64,000 nt of DNA from positions 124,001 to 188,000 of the forward strand of contig JARVKI010000086.1 in the NCBI GenBank assembly GCA_036674765.1. The letters run 5' to 3'. This document shows, piece after piece, positions 1-11,363 of the stretch. Below the pieces are notes generated by a model that worked only from the letters and a program-made list of their open reading frames with translations, had not been told where the DNA came from and ran no database searches. Positions within the stretch are counted from its first letter, which is position 1; each line of letters opens with the position of its first letter. The DNA comes from Seiridium cupressi. Lineage: Eukaryota; Ascomycota; Sordariomycetes; Amphisphaeriales; Sporocadaceae. Made by a program: the position numbers and the translations under genes.

Positions 1-1370
1 ATCACCGGTGTGACGGATCTAGCGGACGCGAGCTCCTGAGTCATGGAGTGGTATCGATGATGGTATCTATAATCACACAGCACACAACCACTACGAAGGC
101 GGAACTTCTATGCTTTGAAACAGAATCGGATTTCAGCTTGAGGAAATTAAGATGACGTTCTGCATGTTTTTCCGGCATAGCGGTTGACTCGGCAGTGAAG
201 CTAAGATTGGACTTGAGTCATACAGTGGGGGTTGATACCACTTACTGACTTGACTATTTCTAGTCCAGCACAGAAAGTCGCATCCATGCGGACCAGTGAG
301 TTTCCGCGCCACATATGTTCTTACCCAGACACAGCTCATGACTATCTCGAGAGTATTCTACGCTTTACTGGCCGTGCACCGCATCACGATCCCGTTGCGT
401 CGGTGATGTATCCTCTCTTTGCACATAGCTCTAAGACGGTGCACTTATAGGTACAAATCACAGCGGCGATAAGACTGTCATCAGACTCTGTACCATTGCT
501 ACAGTGATATTGAGCACTGATGAGAATGGACATGGAGCATACTTGATATACAAGCCAACAAAACATAACAGACAAAACCTTAGCGCTCAGAAGTTAAGCG
601 AAAAGTCTTTGGATCAATTAAGCTAATCTGCTCAGCTTCACTTTAATCAAACGGCAGGCCAGTCAATGTATATCCAAAAATGACGGCGCAAAGCCTTAGC
701 TGGGAGAAGAATAGGTAACAGTGAGGGAGGTATCCCGGCCTAGCTAACAAACAGATGTTAAGTGCACTGTTTTCTCTTTCGATGGCAAATCTAAATGGCA
801 TAGTCGGTTAACGGATACGAGTAAAATAGAAACTGGATATACAAGATCGCCTTGTACTCAACATCAATCTTAGAAGAAAGACACAACTCAGTAATGCGGC
901 AGTCCAAAACGCGTTTGGCACCAGCGGCGGGTGTCCGATCAATAATAATCCGCATGCCAGCTTCTCGAGATAAAGCTTTGTAGGTATGAGTCAATGATTC
1001 CATTGCAACAAACCTGGATTGTAGGTTACCAATGGCAATACACGAGAAGTTGGTCCCAGCCAGGACTATGGAAGTTCAGCAGTTCAGCATGGTGAAGAAG
1101 GCGATCTAAAATGAGGCGGATAACCGAACATCCTGTTTGAGTGGCAGCCAGCTGAAATGGCGGTAGTAGGCTGTACCAATGTGCACAATGCAGACTGTCT
1201 CAAAAGTGCTAAAATTAGCCACCCAAATCAACGCACCTATTACATTACACTAACTATCCTCCTCTTGTAAAACTTACTGTTTCTTACAATGATGGCTTCA
1301 AACACAGGAACAATTTCCCTCAGGGCAGGAGAGCTCATGGTCTCATATTTCTAACTAGGACCGTCTAGCA
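1..1370. other. Intergenic, no supported gene
   Basis: No open frame here resembles a known protein. A 70-codon minus-strand frame at 791-1003 has no recognisable domain and no supporting splice structure. The region lies downstream of the permease gene, so its right end should hold that gene's 3' UTR. Confidence 0.5.
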
Positions 1371-3349
1371 CTAGTCAATATGGTCCATCAGCATATCATC
1401 CATTTGACTAGCATCTTCCGGCATGACTAGGTTTAGGAAGACACCTAGCACTGCGGCGATGATAAAGGGGGTCTGCACAATCAGATTTAGGCCTTGTTCG
1501 AATCCAGAAAGAGCCACATTAGTGCCGGAATATGTCAACATCTTGTCCCACCAATCTGGTTGTGCAACATCCAAAAACCCGATACCCAGCGCCACAGTCA
1601 GAATGAAGCGGTTGCGCCGTGTGTAACGGACTAGGCCTAGTACCCTCAGACCTGCTACCGCGATTGTGCTGTAGAGAAACACCTGCATGCCGCCCAGAAC
1701 GGACGGCGGCATCGCCCCAAAGACAGCCCCAAACTTGCCGAAAATGCCCATCAATATCAGAAAAGCAGAGGCGCACCAGCCAGCACGTCGTGAGGCACAG
1801 CCCGTTATGACAATTACTCCGTTATTACCAGCCTGACTGTTCAGATGTCAGGGCACGATGTTTGATAGCGAATGAGGGGTGGAAACTGATATTAAAGTTG
1901 GGGTGTACTGACCTGACCATGGGCGGACCAGTTCCGAAGGCGCTGACCAAGCTGCCGATGCCATCGCATAAAATTCCGCCCTGGACACGTGCGTTGAACA
2001 CAGTACCCTCGATATCAACGTTGCTGATTTCCGCGGTGGCGAGGATATCAGGCATACATGATACGGCCTCACAGATAAACATAATGAGCAGCGGAAGTAT
2101 CAAAGCCGCATCGACAGTCAAGGGAAAGGTATAGACCCAGAGGAACGTCGCCGCGGGCGCCGCGTTGATGTTATTCATTGACCAGTACCCTGTCAGCCCA
2201 GATACAAGACAACCAACAAATAGTCCGATGATGACCGATGCTGATTTCATCAGCGGTGAGCCGAACTGTTCGACAAAGGTGATAGCAACAAAGACGGTAA
2301 AGCCAAGACCGATAAGCTTGGGGTCACCCCTGAATTGTGCAAGATCGTTAGTTCACACAGACGGTTTAGGCTCGCTCCATGCTCTTTCGAACATACCAGG
2401 GTAATGGCCTCGGAGCCGAAATATCAGGACAGAGAGCATAATAACCTTCGCCGCCATGACAATTGCTGCTGCCGCCCCAATTGTTCATTCCATTCCCAAC
2501 CAGGTAGATACCAACCAGCAAGAGCAAGCTACCTGTCACAACCTTGGGAAATATCTTGTTGAGCGTCTTGGGTGGCACGAAACTCATAAGTATCTGCACC
2601 CAAACAGTGCAAAGGATCGAACCGAGAATTGCGCCCCAGGCCTCTGGACAAGGCAGTTGTGTGCCATCCTCGGCGGTTGGGCATGTGCCATTCGCGTAAC
2701 GCATATCTGTGTATGTGAAGGCGATAGGTAATATATCAAACGTCGGACCAACAACGGAAAGCAGCCCGGTGCCGATATAGAAGGGCGTTTTGGCAATATG
2801 GACCCGCGTCACCTGCAGGGCCGTGGCGAGGCCTGTGGTGATGAACGCGGCCGACACCAGGTATTGCGTCGTCGCCGAATCAAAGTAGAATGCGCCTCCT
2901 GCGATGGCTAGTGGTGGCGAGACGATGGAGCCAATCATGCACAGCGCGTGCTGCAAGCCAAGGACGATGGTCAGAAGTATGGGCACCTCATCGTTTAGGC
3001 CGTAGAATGGCGCCTTGTAGCCCTTGTACTTCTTGTTCAGTGGCCATATATTGGGCGTTATCAAGAAGAGGTAGTCCTATGGTTTATTAGCTCACATCGC
3101 TGTGCCAGCCTCTAAGTTTACATTGAGCCACTCGCGACAAGGCGATAAAGTATCGTGATGTTGGAAGCTGAACCACCAGCAACGTACATAGTCTCCAAGC
3201 CATCCTTCCTTGGTTGTGAAGCACCACTTGAGATACGATAACTTATTCCTCCAACCTCCGTCAGCGGTCTGTCCGATCCCTAGAGCTGTACTAGCAAGCT
3301 CAGGACCGATGGCCGCGTCGACTTCTTTCTCCTTAGCGAAGGATGCCAT
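1371..3349 (-). CDS. Nucleobase (uric acid/xanthine-type) permease, NAT/NCS2 family
   Basis: Four exons, complement(1371..1836, 1913..2329, 2397..3076, 3188..3349), give 574 codons, a typical length for fungal UapA/UapC transporters. The N-terminus has the family block TTKEGWLGDY, split from DYLFL by a 111-bp intron. Next come PFYGLNDEVP, the TM1 block LGLQHAL and PRPLPW, where an intron splits the Trp codon. The last exon carries the NAT signature region as SQAGNNGVIVITG and then TRRNRFILT. The family works in the plasma membrane with about 14 helices and co-transports purines with protons. Two oddities affect the binding site. The Gln that precedes NNG in UapA (Gln408) is Gly here, at about residue 422. 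The TM8 motif (EAIGD in UapA) reads EAVSCMPD, with three extra residues. The substrate may therefore differ from uric acid or xanthine. It is transcribed divergently from the amidohydrolase at 3980. The start at 3349 was chosen because it gives the usual family length. Confidence 0.88.
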
Positions 3350-3979
3350 CACGTCTCTTACGCTGGCAATGCTCAACCCACAGCTCGGGATGTTGAATAT
3401 GGGGTCAGGACATGTACGAGCGACAGTGAATGACAGGATTCTCGAGCACATTAAATGGAAGAATGAAGCTGAGCGTCACCCTATCAACAGACGTGCCTGG
3501 AAGAACGTTGCGGTCATCTCTGGGCCCCACGCATCTTTCCGACTGTATCCCCAGGCTGATTGGTATGCATTGCACCAATTCAAGAGGCGTGGATTGATTG
3601 GCGCGCGCGCTCACTATCCGGCAGCCGTCTTATCTGGCCGGAGATGCCCGGCTGCGGAGAGAGGATCGGAGAGCGCCACCTTATTATCGGTCGGCTTATC
3701 ATATCTTGATCGCCGCCGGGGACAACCGTCTTATGCTAGCGATTTCCCTGCGCATCTCTACGGCACCCACTACTACCATAGAGCATGGTAATGCATATCA
3801 TGTGCCCGATTTACTTTACCTCCTGGTTCTTATTGCCTCGAATTGCCGGGCATGACCAGGCATTTTCGCAAAACGCCCCACCTTTGTGCTAACAAATTCG
3901 AAACTCATGCTAGTTAACGGCCACCTGCCAACCAAATGATACTGGGCTTGGAAACGGTCTATATGATTACGTCGCCAAG
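3350..3979. promoter_or_regulatory. Shared divergent promoter region
   Basis: These 630 bp separate the start codons of the nucleobase permease (minus) and the amidohydrolase (plus). The spacer must hold both promoters. The open frames that cross it are spurious. I cannot point to a specific factor site with confidence. Confidence 0.5.
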
Positions 3980-5480
3980 ATGGAAGAATGTCCAAAGGCC
4001 ACACTTTTCAAAGATGTAACCATCATCACGATAGATCCCGCGCGGAGAGTCATTTCGAAGGGTTATGTCCTCACGTCCGGCCCGCGAATACTTCATGTGT
4101 CATCAAACGCGCCAGCCTCACTTCCCATCGACACAAATATCATATCGTTACCTGGCCACATCATGATACCCGGTCTGATAAATACACATGCACATTTGGC
4201 TCAATCACTGTTGCGTGGACTAGCAGAGGATTTGCCCCTGCATTCGTGGCTCTGCGATCGAATTTGGCCGCTGGAGGCAGCATATGCAGGACAAGGAGAC
4301 TCAGCTGATGGCTACATTGCCGCGCGAACGACAATTGCCGAGATGCTCTTGAGTGGTACAACTTGTTTTTTAGAGGCCATGTTGACACACCGAAGTGGAT
4401 TTGCCAATGTCGCACGAGCAGTGTCTGAGATGGGGATTCGAGCATGCTTGGTTTGTTCCAATTTATAATCTCTCTGCAATCCAGTAATACTCACTGTTTC
4501 CTCAGGGCAAGCTTGTGAAGTTTGTGGAGACCAATCCGGCTCTGGATATTGCAGACGCACGCGACAAGGACCTCTCATATATGAGCATCGAGTCCCTCCT
4601 TCCAGCCCACGCTACGTTCCACGGCTCCAGTAATGATCGTATACATGTGTGGGCCGCGTGCGGCACGCCGCGTGGGGCTCCGATTGAGTCTTTCGCTGAG
4701 GTCGGCCGCACCTGTCGTGCCCACGACATCGGCATCACCATGCACTGCGCGGAGGCGCCAGGAGATCTACCCATTTTCCGCGAGGTATATGCGGGTCGAT
4801 CTCCTATGCAGTTCTGTCACGAGGCGGAGCTGGCTGGAGAGAAAACAGTGCTTGCGCACATGTGTCATCTCGACTTGGAGGTCGATCTGCCGATCTTGCA
4901 CGAGACCAAGACGACGGTAGCACATAACCCCACCAGCAATCTGAAGCTGGCCTCAGGTATTGCACAAGTCCCGCGCATGCTAGAGGCCGGTGTCAATGTG
5001 GCGTTAGGAACAGACGGCGCACCGTGCAATAATTCATACGACATGTTGCGTGAAATGCACCTGACATCTATATTGCACAAGGGAACAACACGGAATGCTG
5101 CGTCAGTTGGTGCCCATGAGGCTTTAGAGATGTCTACTATACGTGGTGCCAAGGCTCTGGGACTTGACCAAGAGATTGGCAGTATCGAGGTCGGCAAAAA
5201 GGCTGACCTAGTTGTCTTGGACGTCCGCGGCATTTGGGCAGCGCCATGGGATTCAGACCTAGCCGGTGGTATGGATCCTGTAGGACTGGTGGTAGGAAGC
5301 TGTACCGGGAAGGATGTAACGCATGTTATGGTCGACGGCATTCTTTTAGTTGAAGATAGAAAACTTATGTGTGCTGTTGAAAACGACATTGTTCGGACTG
5401 CGCGTGCGGCAGTGAAAGGTTTGCAAGACCGAAGTGGACTCAAGGTTAGTTCGAGGGTTGGTTGGACGTATGAGAGATAG
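3980..5480 (+). CDS. Amidohydrolase (SAH/MTA deaminase, TrzN-like, cyclic amidine deaminase type)
   Basis: Exons 3980..4450 and 4506..5480, joined across a 55-bp intron, encode 481 aa. This is a metal-dependent hydrolase of the amidohydrolase superfamily. Metal ligands are visible: NTHAH (His70, His72), MHCAEA (His237), LAHMCHLD (about His275) and GTDGAP (Asp327). The blocks LPLHSWLCDRIWPLE and HNPTSNLKLASG are typical of the branch that includes S-adenosylhomocysteine/methylthioadenosine deaminases, 8-oxoguanine deaminases and triazine hydrolases. The expected reaction is hydrolytic loss of an amino or other leaving group from a purine-, pyrimidine- or triazine-like ring. The divergent permease neighbour fits a role in uptake and breakdown of such a ring. 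The exact substrate cannot be read from sequence, and guanine deaminase is a less likely alternative. No signal peptide is seen, so it is probably cytosolic. Confidence 0.85.
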
Positions 5481-6756
5481 ATAAATAGTAATTACAATAT
5501 ACCACACCTTACCAGTTGATTTGCAAATTCATCGTGAAAAGCTGGAGGATATTTTCATGGAAAGGGAAAATATTTTACGTCTATAATTACTTTTTTGTCG
5601 TAGTTTATCATATTGAAACTGGTATTTAATAACTATCTGAATATCTCCATTGATTCATCTTTTGTACCTTCAACTTCTGGAAATAGTAGAGTAGGCGAAA
5701 AGGACGGAATGCAACAGGCTGGGTGCTCAGTCGCCTTCTGTTTGTTATGTTGTGATTAGCAACGACTAGCGTCACGGATAAAGACAGAGAGATGCGTGGT
5801 GATACGTCAGGGGAGGACTGACCTGTAGTAGGCGATTCTATGGAACTGGTGATATTTCGAAAGATTAACGATGCATACGATGGTAGAGTTGATGACAGGG
5901 GATAGGAAATTATAGCTATCACCGTTATGGGCTTTTGTTGTTTAGGTCCAAATCAAACATCTCTTATGTCGTGCTGATTCGGGAGCGGGCTTGTTGAAAA
6001 GTTCTACAGTAATCTTAACATACTCCATCAAAAGACCCCATTAATAGAGAATTGCAGGTGTGATTGTCTGTCACCAGAGCAAAGCTATGGAACATTTGAT
6101 TCTCACAGCGTCGCCCTCATAAGCCGGATCTCGTAAGCAGCCACTAATCATCCTGGAGGGGCATGGTCGGCTCGTTGGTGAGTCATATAATTAGAATAGC
6201 ATTGGAGATATTCCCAACTGCTGTCCTGATAAAGGTGGTATTAGAAGACAGCCGGGTTTAGTTTCGGGATTTGCTACGGAAGTCTTTCTTATACTCCAGG
6301 TTCTCTCCACAATGGCAGCTCTACGGTGCGGTAAGGCAGCATAACTTTGATTCGGCCCTAGTTGAAGTGTGTTTGAACCGTTACGCCATTGCGTATTGTA
6401 TTAGGTGATAATGATGTTATCGTTCAAACGGTTGTTTCCCAATATACCCAGTACCAGCCCTTTGACATGATGCTGACTAACTAACCAAGTCTCTAAAGAA
6501 TAACTAGCACTAGTTGATGACCGGTTCACTACTACAACTGAGGGGTGATTACTCATTGGACATAAGCACAGACCTTCTCGTCAGCTTATTGTACCTTTCA
6601 ATCCTGTACCCATTCAACCGACAGAGCTGATTCTTCCATGAAATTTGCACATGGATGTCACTTCGCTTTCCTCGTACAATATCACGCACCTGACATACGT
6701 CAACTCCCCGCTGATACTAGCCAACATCTAATTGAACTCACAGATTCGAGTACCAT
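5481..6756. other. Intergenic, no supported gene
   Basis: About 1.3 kb without a coding frame I can support. It holds the amidohydrolase 3' UTR and the promoter of the FAD oxidase gene. It is AT-rich in places. No repeat or mobile-element signature is evident. Confidence 0.5.
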
Positions 6757-8457
6757 TTGGTCTTTTATCCTTCTCGCTTACTCACCAGTCTCGAACTGTG
6801 GCAGCTAATGGAGCTCATCACTGCAGGCATTGCATATGTAATCAACAATGCCTCGGCCCGAAGGCTTCTAGTAAAACTTGGTCTGGCCTCGCTCATTACT
6901 ATTACGCCGGATTTCCCGGCTGAGCTGGGACCGCGGCTTTCGCCTGGCGCTTCAATTATCCTTCCTGGCGATGCGAACTTTGCCAATATCACAACACGCT
7001 GGCGAGAATGGCATGGTCCTAGTATCGCTGCCGTGGTGGCAGTCGCTACTGAGGATGATGTCCAACGGACAGGAGGTTGTTGTTGACCGACACAAAGTGA
7101 CTGTTAACATCGTGCTAGATTCGATATGCGAATGAATACGACATGCCCTTTTTGGCCAGAGCCGGAGGCCATGGAGCAACAGAAGCGCTGGCATCTGCAA
7201 CGAATGCTATCCAAATAGATTTCAGGAATCTCAATCAAGTGAAACTATCCAATGACGGCCAGACCGCCACAATTGGTGGAGGCGCAACGGTAAAGGCCGT
7301 TGTGGGGAAATTGATGCAATCGGGAAAGCAGGCAGGTAAGTCATCCATCACTATCACGGGAGGTTCAGATTCTGATGGCCCAAGTCACTGGTATTTGTGA
7401 GTGCGTTGGCATCTCTGCGCCAATTCTTGGGGGAGGTCACGGCTGGCTCCAAGGACAATACGGTTTACTCGCTGATCAAGTCATTTCAGCTCGGTTGGTT
7501 CTTGCGAGTGGCGAGGCTGTGACTGTGTCCGAAGACTTGAATCCAGACCTCTTCTGGGCAATCCGGGGCGCGGGCCACAACTTTGGCCTTGTGACTGAGT
7601 GGCGTTATCGAGTCTACGATATCAGGAACTCCAAATGGTCTTACGAAATATTCATCTTCTCGGGAGACAAACTGGAAGCTCTTTATGAGCTTACAAACAA
7701 GATGCTCCACAATCAGCCACCGGAAGTAACACACTGGGGTTACATTATTAAGGTTGCAGAAATAGACCCCGATCATGTAAGTGACGTATTAAAGTCGGAC
7801 GGACCCAGGCTTGATGGTCTACAGCCTATTATATGGTATGCTATCGTTTACGATGGCCCTGTTTCTACGGCTCGGAGCTACGCCAAGCCTTTCCATGACA
7901 TTGGACCCTTGCTGGTGGACGCTGGTGAAGCAACAGTACCTGAACTGGCAGCCCTCACTTTCCAGGACGAGGACGGCGCCGGTTGCCGCAAGGGTCTCAC
8001 GTCGTAGCGTTTCCCAATAGGTCTCGAATCATATAATACTGCATCCATCAGGAAGGTTTACGACGAGATAGACGAAACGCTGAAGGCGGTTCCCGAGCTA
8101 GCGGGTTCCTTTTTCCTACTTGAAGGATATTCAACTCAAGGCGTGCAGGCCGTAGACGCAAGGACCACTGCTTTTCCGCATCGAGGCGACAAAATATTGG
8201 TGACCTCATACATACAGTATGAGCCAAATGCAACCATGGATCCAATTGCAGAAGCATTTGGGCAAAAGTTAAGGAGGTACCTGCTGGAGGGAAGCGACAA
8301 TCTATCCCACCTGCGGGCGTATGTGAACTACGCTCATGGTGACGAAAGCTTACCTGAGGTCTATGGTTGGGAGGATTGGAGATTGGAAAAACTGAAGAAA
8401 CTGAAATCTCAATGGGATCGGCACAAGAGAATGCGCTACTACGTTCCTATTGTTTGA
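6757..8457 (+). pseudogene. Berberine-bridge-type FAD-linked oxidoreductase, disrupted
   Basis: The reading blocks are 6757 (or Met 6808)..about 7059, 7119..7335 and 7385..8457. They match secreted-type BBE/FAD_binding_4 oxidases: LARAGGHG (His for the 8-alpha FAD bond), TGICECVG (Cys for the second covalent FAD bond), GGGHGWLQG, ADQVISARLVLASG, DLFWAIRGAGHNFG and SGDKLEALYEL. The C-terminus with FPIGLESYN and SFFLLEGYS follows in the same frame. Two defects are visible. An in-frame TAG at 8005-8007 cuts the protein after CRKGLTS, although homologous sequence continues immediately in frame for 149 codons. The first intron also lacks a good donor in the right phase: the acceptor must end at 7118, but the only in-phase GT (7060) removes conserved residues. 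The intron at 7336-7384 is normal. Function, if any remains, would be two-electron oxidation of a small metabolite. The N-terminal start is uncertain. Confidence 0.72.
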
Positions 8458-9037
8458 CTGGGGAATTATGGTAACACAGGCATGTTAAAGTATATACCAA
8501 AAATATCTGGCTTTGCCCTCCTTCCTTTTCTTCTTCTTTTTTTCCTTTTTTTCTTTACCTTCTCCCTCAGAACGCGTCAATTTGATCTCCCCGCGGGCAA
8601 GACTAGGCTGAATGATCTTTTTGTAACACTTAAAAGTGTATCTACGTTTCTGGATATCACACTTCACATAATGTGTGCTCTGAGTTTAGTCTTTAAAGTA
8701 ACACTCGACAACCCTCGCACTAAGCCACTGACTCTCTTTTACTATTGATCATTTGGCCACGAAATAACATTTATAGACAATACGCAGTGGTAACAGCCGT
8801 TTGTCTCAGGTCTCAAGATAGTTTTGGAAAGGTTTCTGGCCTTTGTTTCAAAGTTTCCAGTTATTCTTCTCTTATAGTATAGCAGCCGCCCTTGTACGTT
8901 TGTCGTAGACGTGAGTGAGGTGAGAAGTCGCCAAACGTGTAATTCATCTGTGTATCGTGCTCAACTATCTAGGATATGCTCAAGGTATACCCAGATATAT
9001 TTTCGTTTGCCGCCTGCGAGAAACGTGCCATGTGTGA
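8458..9037. other. Convergent intergenic spacer with pyrimidine tract
   Basis: This lies between the convergent FAD oxidase (plus) and FAD monooxygenase (minus), so it holds two 3' UTRs. Positions about 8520-8572 form a long C/T-only-rich tract. The open frames across it are low-complexity artefacts. Confidence 0.5.
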
Positions 9038-10494
9038 TTAGCTTTGCCCTTCGGCGAAAATGCCGTCCAAAACTTCCGCGGCATGTTCCTGGGCATCGAA
9101 TTGGAGAATCCAATCTTCACGTGGCAATTTGATACTGTCTGGGTTCTCCTTGACCTTCGTCCAATCCGCCTTATGCCACATTTCACGGGTTGACTCTCCA
9201 GTCTTCTGTACCGCTTTCACTCGTTCATACCTAGCGATGAACTCAGCAGAAAGAACGACGGCCTTGTTTTGGGAAAAGCTTACCTGATGTCCTGGTAGGC
9301 TTGAAGAGCCCGGCCCACCCTGTCTTTCCCAGCCTTTTTCAGGCACATCGCAATAGTCACTGCATCTTCCATAGCCTGGGAAGCACCTTGCGTACTAGTA
9401 GGAAGGAACGGATGGGCGGCATCTCCAATCAGTACGATCCTGCCCTTGTTGCTAACCCAATGAGGTAGAGGTTCGCGGTACACAAGCTTCCAATCAACCA
9501 ACGAAGGTGCTTTCTCGACGATGGCGCTACATATTGGATCCCAGTCGGCAAGAACTTCGAGCACCTCCTCGATCTTACCAGGAAACGACCAAGACTCCTC
9601 TATATCGTATGTGTCCCGATGAGTGAGGACGAAACTGCAACATTTGCCCCCTTTGAGTGTTGAGAACAGAAAATGAGCATCGGGTCCGATCCATCCATTG
9701 AAAGTGTCTCCGTTAACGCAGAACTCGGCTGTACGAGGATCGCGGGCCAACTCAGTACTTGGAAACCTAGCTCAGGTTTTAGCATTTCTTCCAACATCGA
9801 TGGTTGGCTATCTATATGTAGCAGAAGTCACTCATACCAGGCTCTCCAAATGGCGTATCCGCTGCTTTTGGGTTTGTCTTCGTATCCTAAAACAAGCTCG
9901 CGGGCTTTCGAGCGAACTCCATCGGCGCCTATGACGCAATCGCAGAATACCTATCGAACTGTTAGTACTGAGTCCTTCGAAGTGAAGTATCCTCACCTTC
10001 TCTCCGGAGTCTAATTCAATGCCGGCATCATCTTCGCTTTCAAAATACTTCATGACCTTCTTGCCGAGATGAATAGGAATTCTAAGCTCGTCCCTGACGT
10101 AATTGAATACAATTTCATGTAACTCTCCCCGATGACCATTCAATACTGGAGCATCCTTCTGGACCTTAGAGCTAGGTTGCCTGGCGACAATCTCACCGGT
10201 GTCGAACTTGTGGATCCTGAACCCGTATTCGCTCAAGTCTATGCATTCTTTGCGGAGCCTGGCAGCAACCTCACCATCTGACCACCGATAAAAGATCCGC
10301 CCGGCATTTGCGCCAAACGAGATGATATCGCCCAACACCTTCAATTCCGAGAACGCCTCGTAGATCTCGACATCTAGGCCTTGTCTATGGCACTCCACGG
10401 CTGCAGTGAGGCCTCCGAATCCAGCTCCGACAATGATGACTTTGACGCGGCTCCTCGAGCCATCATTATTAGCAGCAATCGCGCTTGGCATCAT
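9038..10494 (-). CDS. FAD-dependent monooxygenase, salicylate hydroxylase type
   Basis: Four exons, complement(9038..9230, 9284..9766, 9838..9950, 9997..10494), encode 428 aa with introns of 46-71 bp. It is a class A flavoprotein hydroxylase (FAD_binding_3). Visible motifs are the N-terminal Rossmann loop GAGFGGL near residue 23, the DG motif [12 protein letters not shown] just after the first intron, and the GD motif [13 protein letters not shown] with [12 protein letters not shown] after it. The family uses NAD(P)H and O2 to hydroxylate, sometimes with decarboxylation, aromatic or heteroaromatic acids such as salicylate or 6-hydroxynicotinate. It has no signal peptide and is likely cytosolic. 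It sits next to the P450 at 11364-12974 on the same strand and is convergent with the FAD oxidase. All phases close and no lesion is seen. Two adjacent Met codons (10494 and 10491) could start it. Confidence 0.85.
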
Positions 10495-11363
10495 GTAAAG
10501 TAGAAGTGTTGGACGTGCTCAAACAATTTTTGCCTGTTGTGGAAACAAATCAGCAAATACTAGAGGGTTTAGTGACCTAGAAATTCTCATTTGTGAATTG
10601 CTCTTGTAAATCTTGATCGAGTACCAGTCACACCTTGAACTCAAACGACACCTCAAGTTGCTAGGGATATACTCGTGGTGTGAGCCTTTTGTCAGGTGGG
10701 TCAGAAAGGAGACTGGCAGACTACCCCGCTGATACCCCGGACTACACTAACCAGGCTAAGAGGCTGCATGACATGGCCCTCTCTCCTCTCGACATGGAAC
10801 TGCCGATATGTGGGGTTGAATATGATGTGTCGAAGGCCTCTCGCTGATATGTTCTCAACTACCTCGGCTAATATGATGTCACTGTACAGCGGCGCCGCAA
10901 GCCTTAGAAATTGTGCTATATTCGCCGGCAGAAGCGGTATTGAACTTCAGGTGGTCGACATGACAACTATAGAGTAGTTAATCAAAACGCCTATGCGGCA
11001 CAAGTGTATGGCAACATCAAGGCACGGGACATCTTCACATGAACTTGCCCTTGGGTCCTGATGTCACTTGACCCGAAGTTGCTCGTTGGTAGGGGCGTCG
11101 ATTCAAATCTTCTCTGTAAGGGTACACTTCTTAGACACCAAATACAATGGGATACTTTCGCGATACTATGGAATATGATATAACTCTACCATTCATGTGT
11201 TCCAGTTGATGGGAAATGTGTTTGATTCTTCACCCCCCTGAGTTGTAGTCTTTCTACGAGAGCATCACATAACAGGTTGGAGTATGCGAGTCAATACAAA
11301 TGTGGATCTACCTATGCCCGATGGCCCGTCTTCGAAAAAAAGGTTACAAAGCCAGGCCCACGG
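10495..11363. other. Intergenic, no supported gene
   Basis: This region between the P450 stop and the monooxygenase start must contain the monooxygenase promoter and the P450 3' UTR. No coding frame or repeat stands out. Confidence 0.5.

Noticed and set aside
791..1003. 70-codon minus-strand frame as a gene
   Set aside because: No recognisable motif and no adjoining exon with suitable phase.
7982..8040. A mini-intron removing the TAG in the FAD oxidase
   Set aside because: The only GT...AG pair around the stop would give an intron under 35 bp, below the usual fungal minimum.
8482..8748. Plus-strand frame with a hydrophobic start
   Set aside because: The apparent membrane segment is just a translated C/T tract, in a convergent 3' region.
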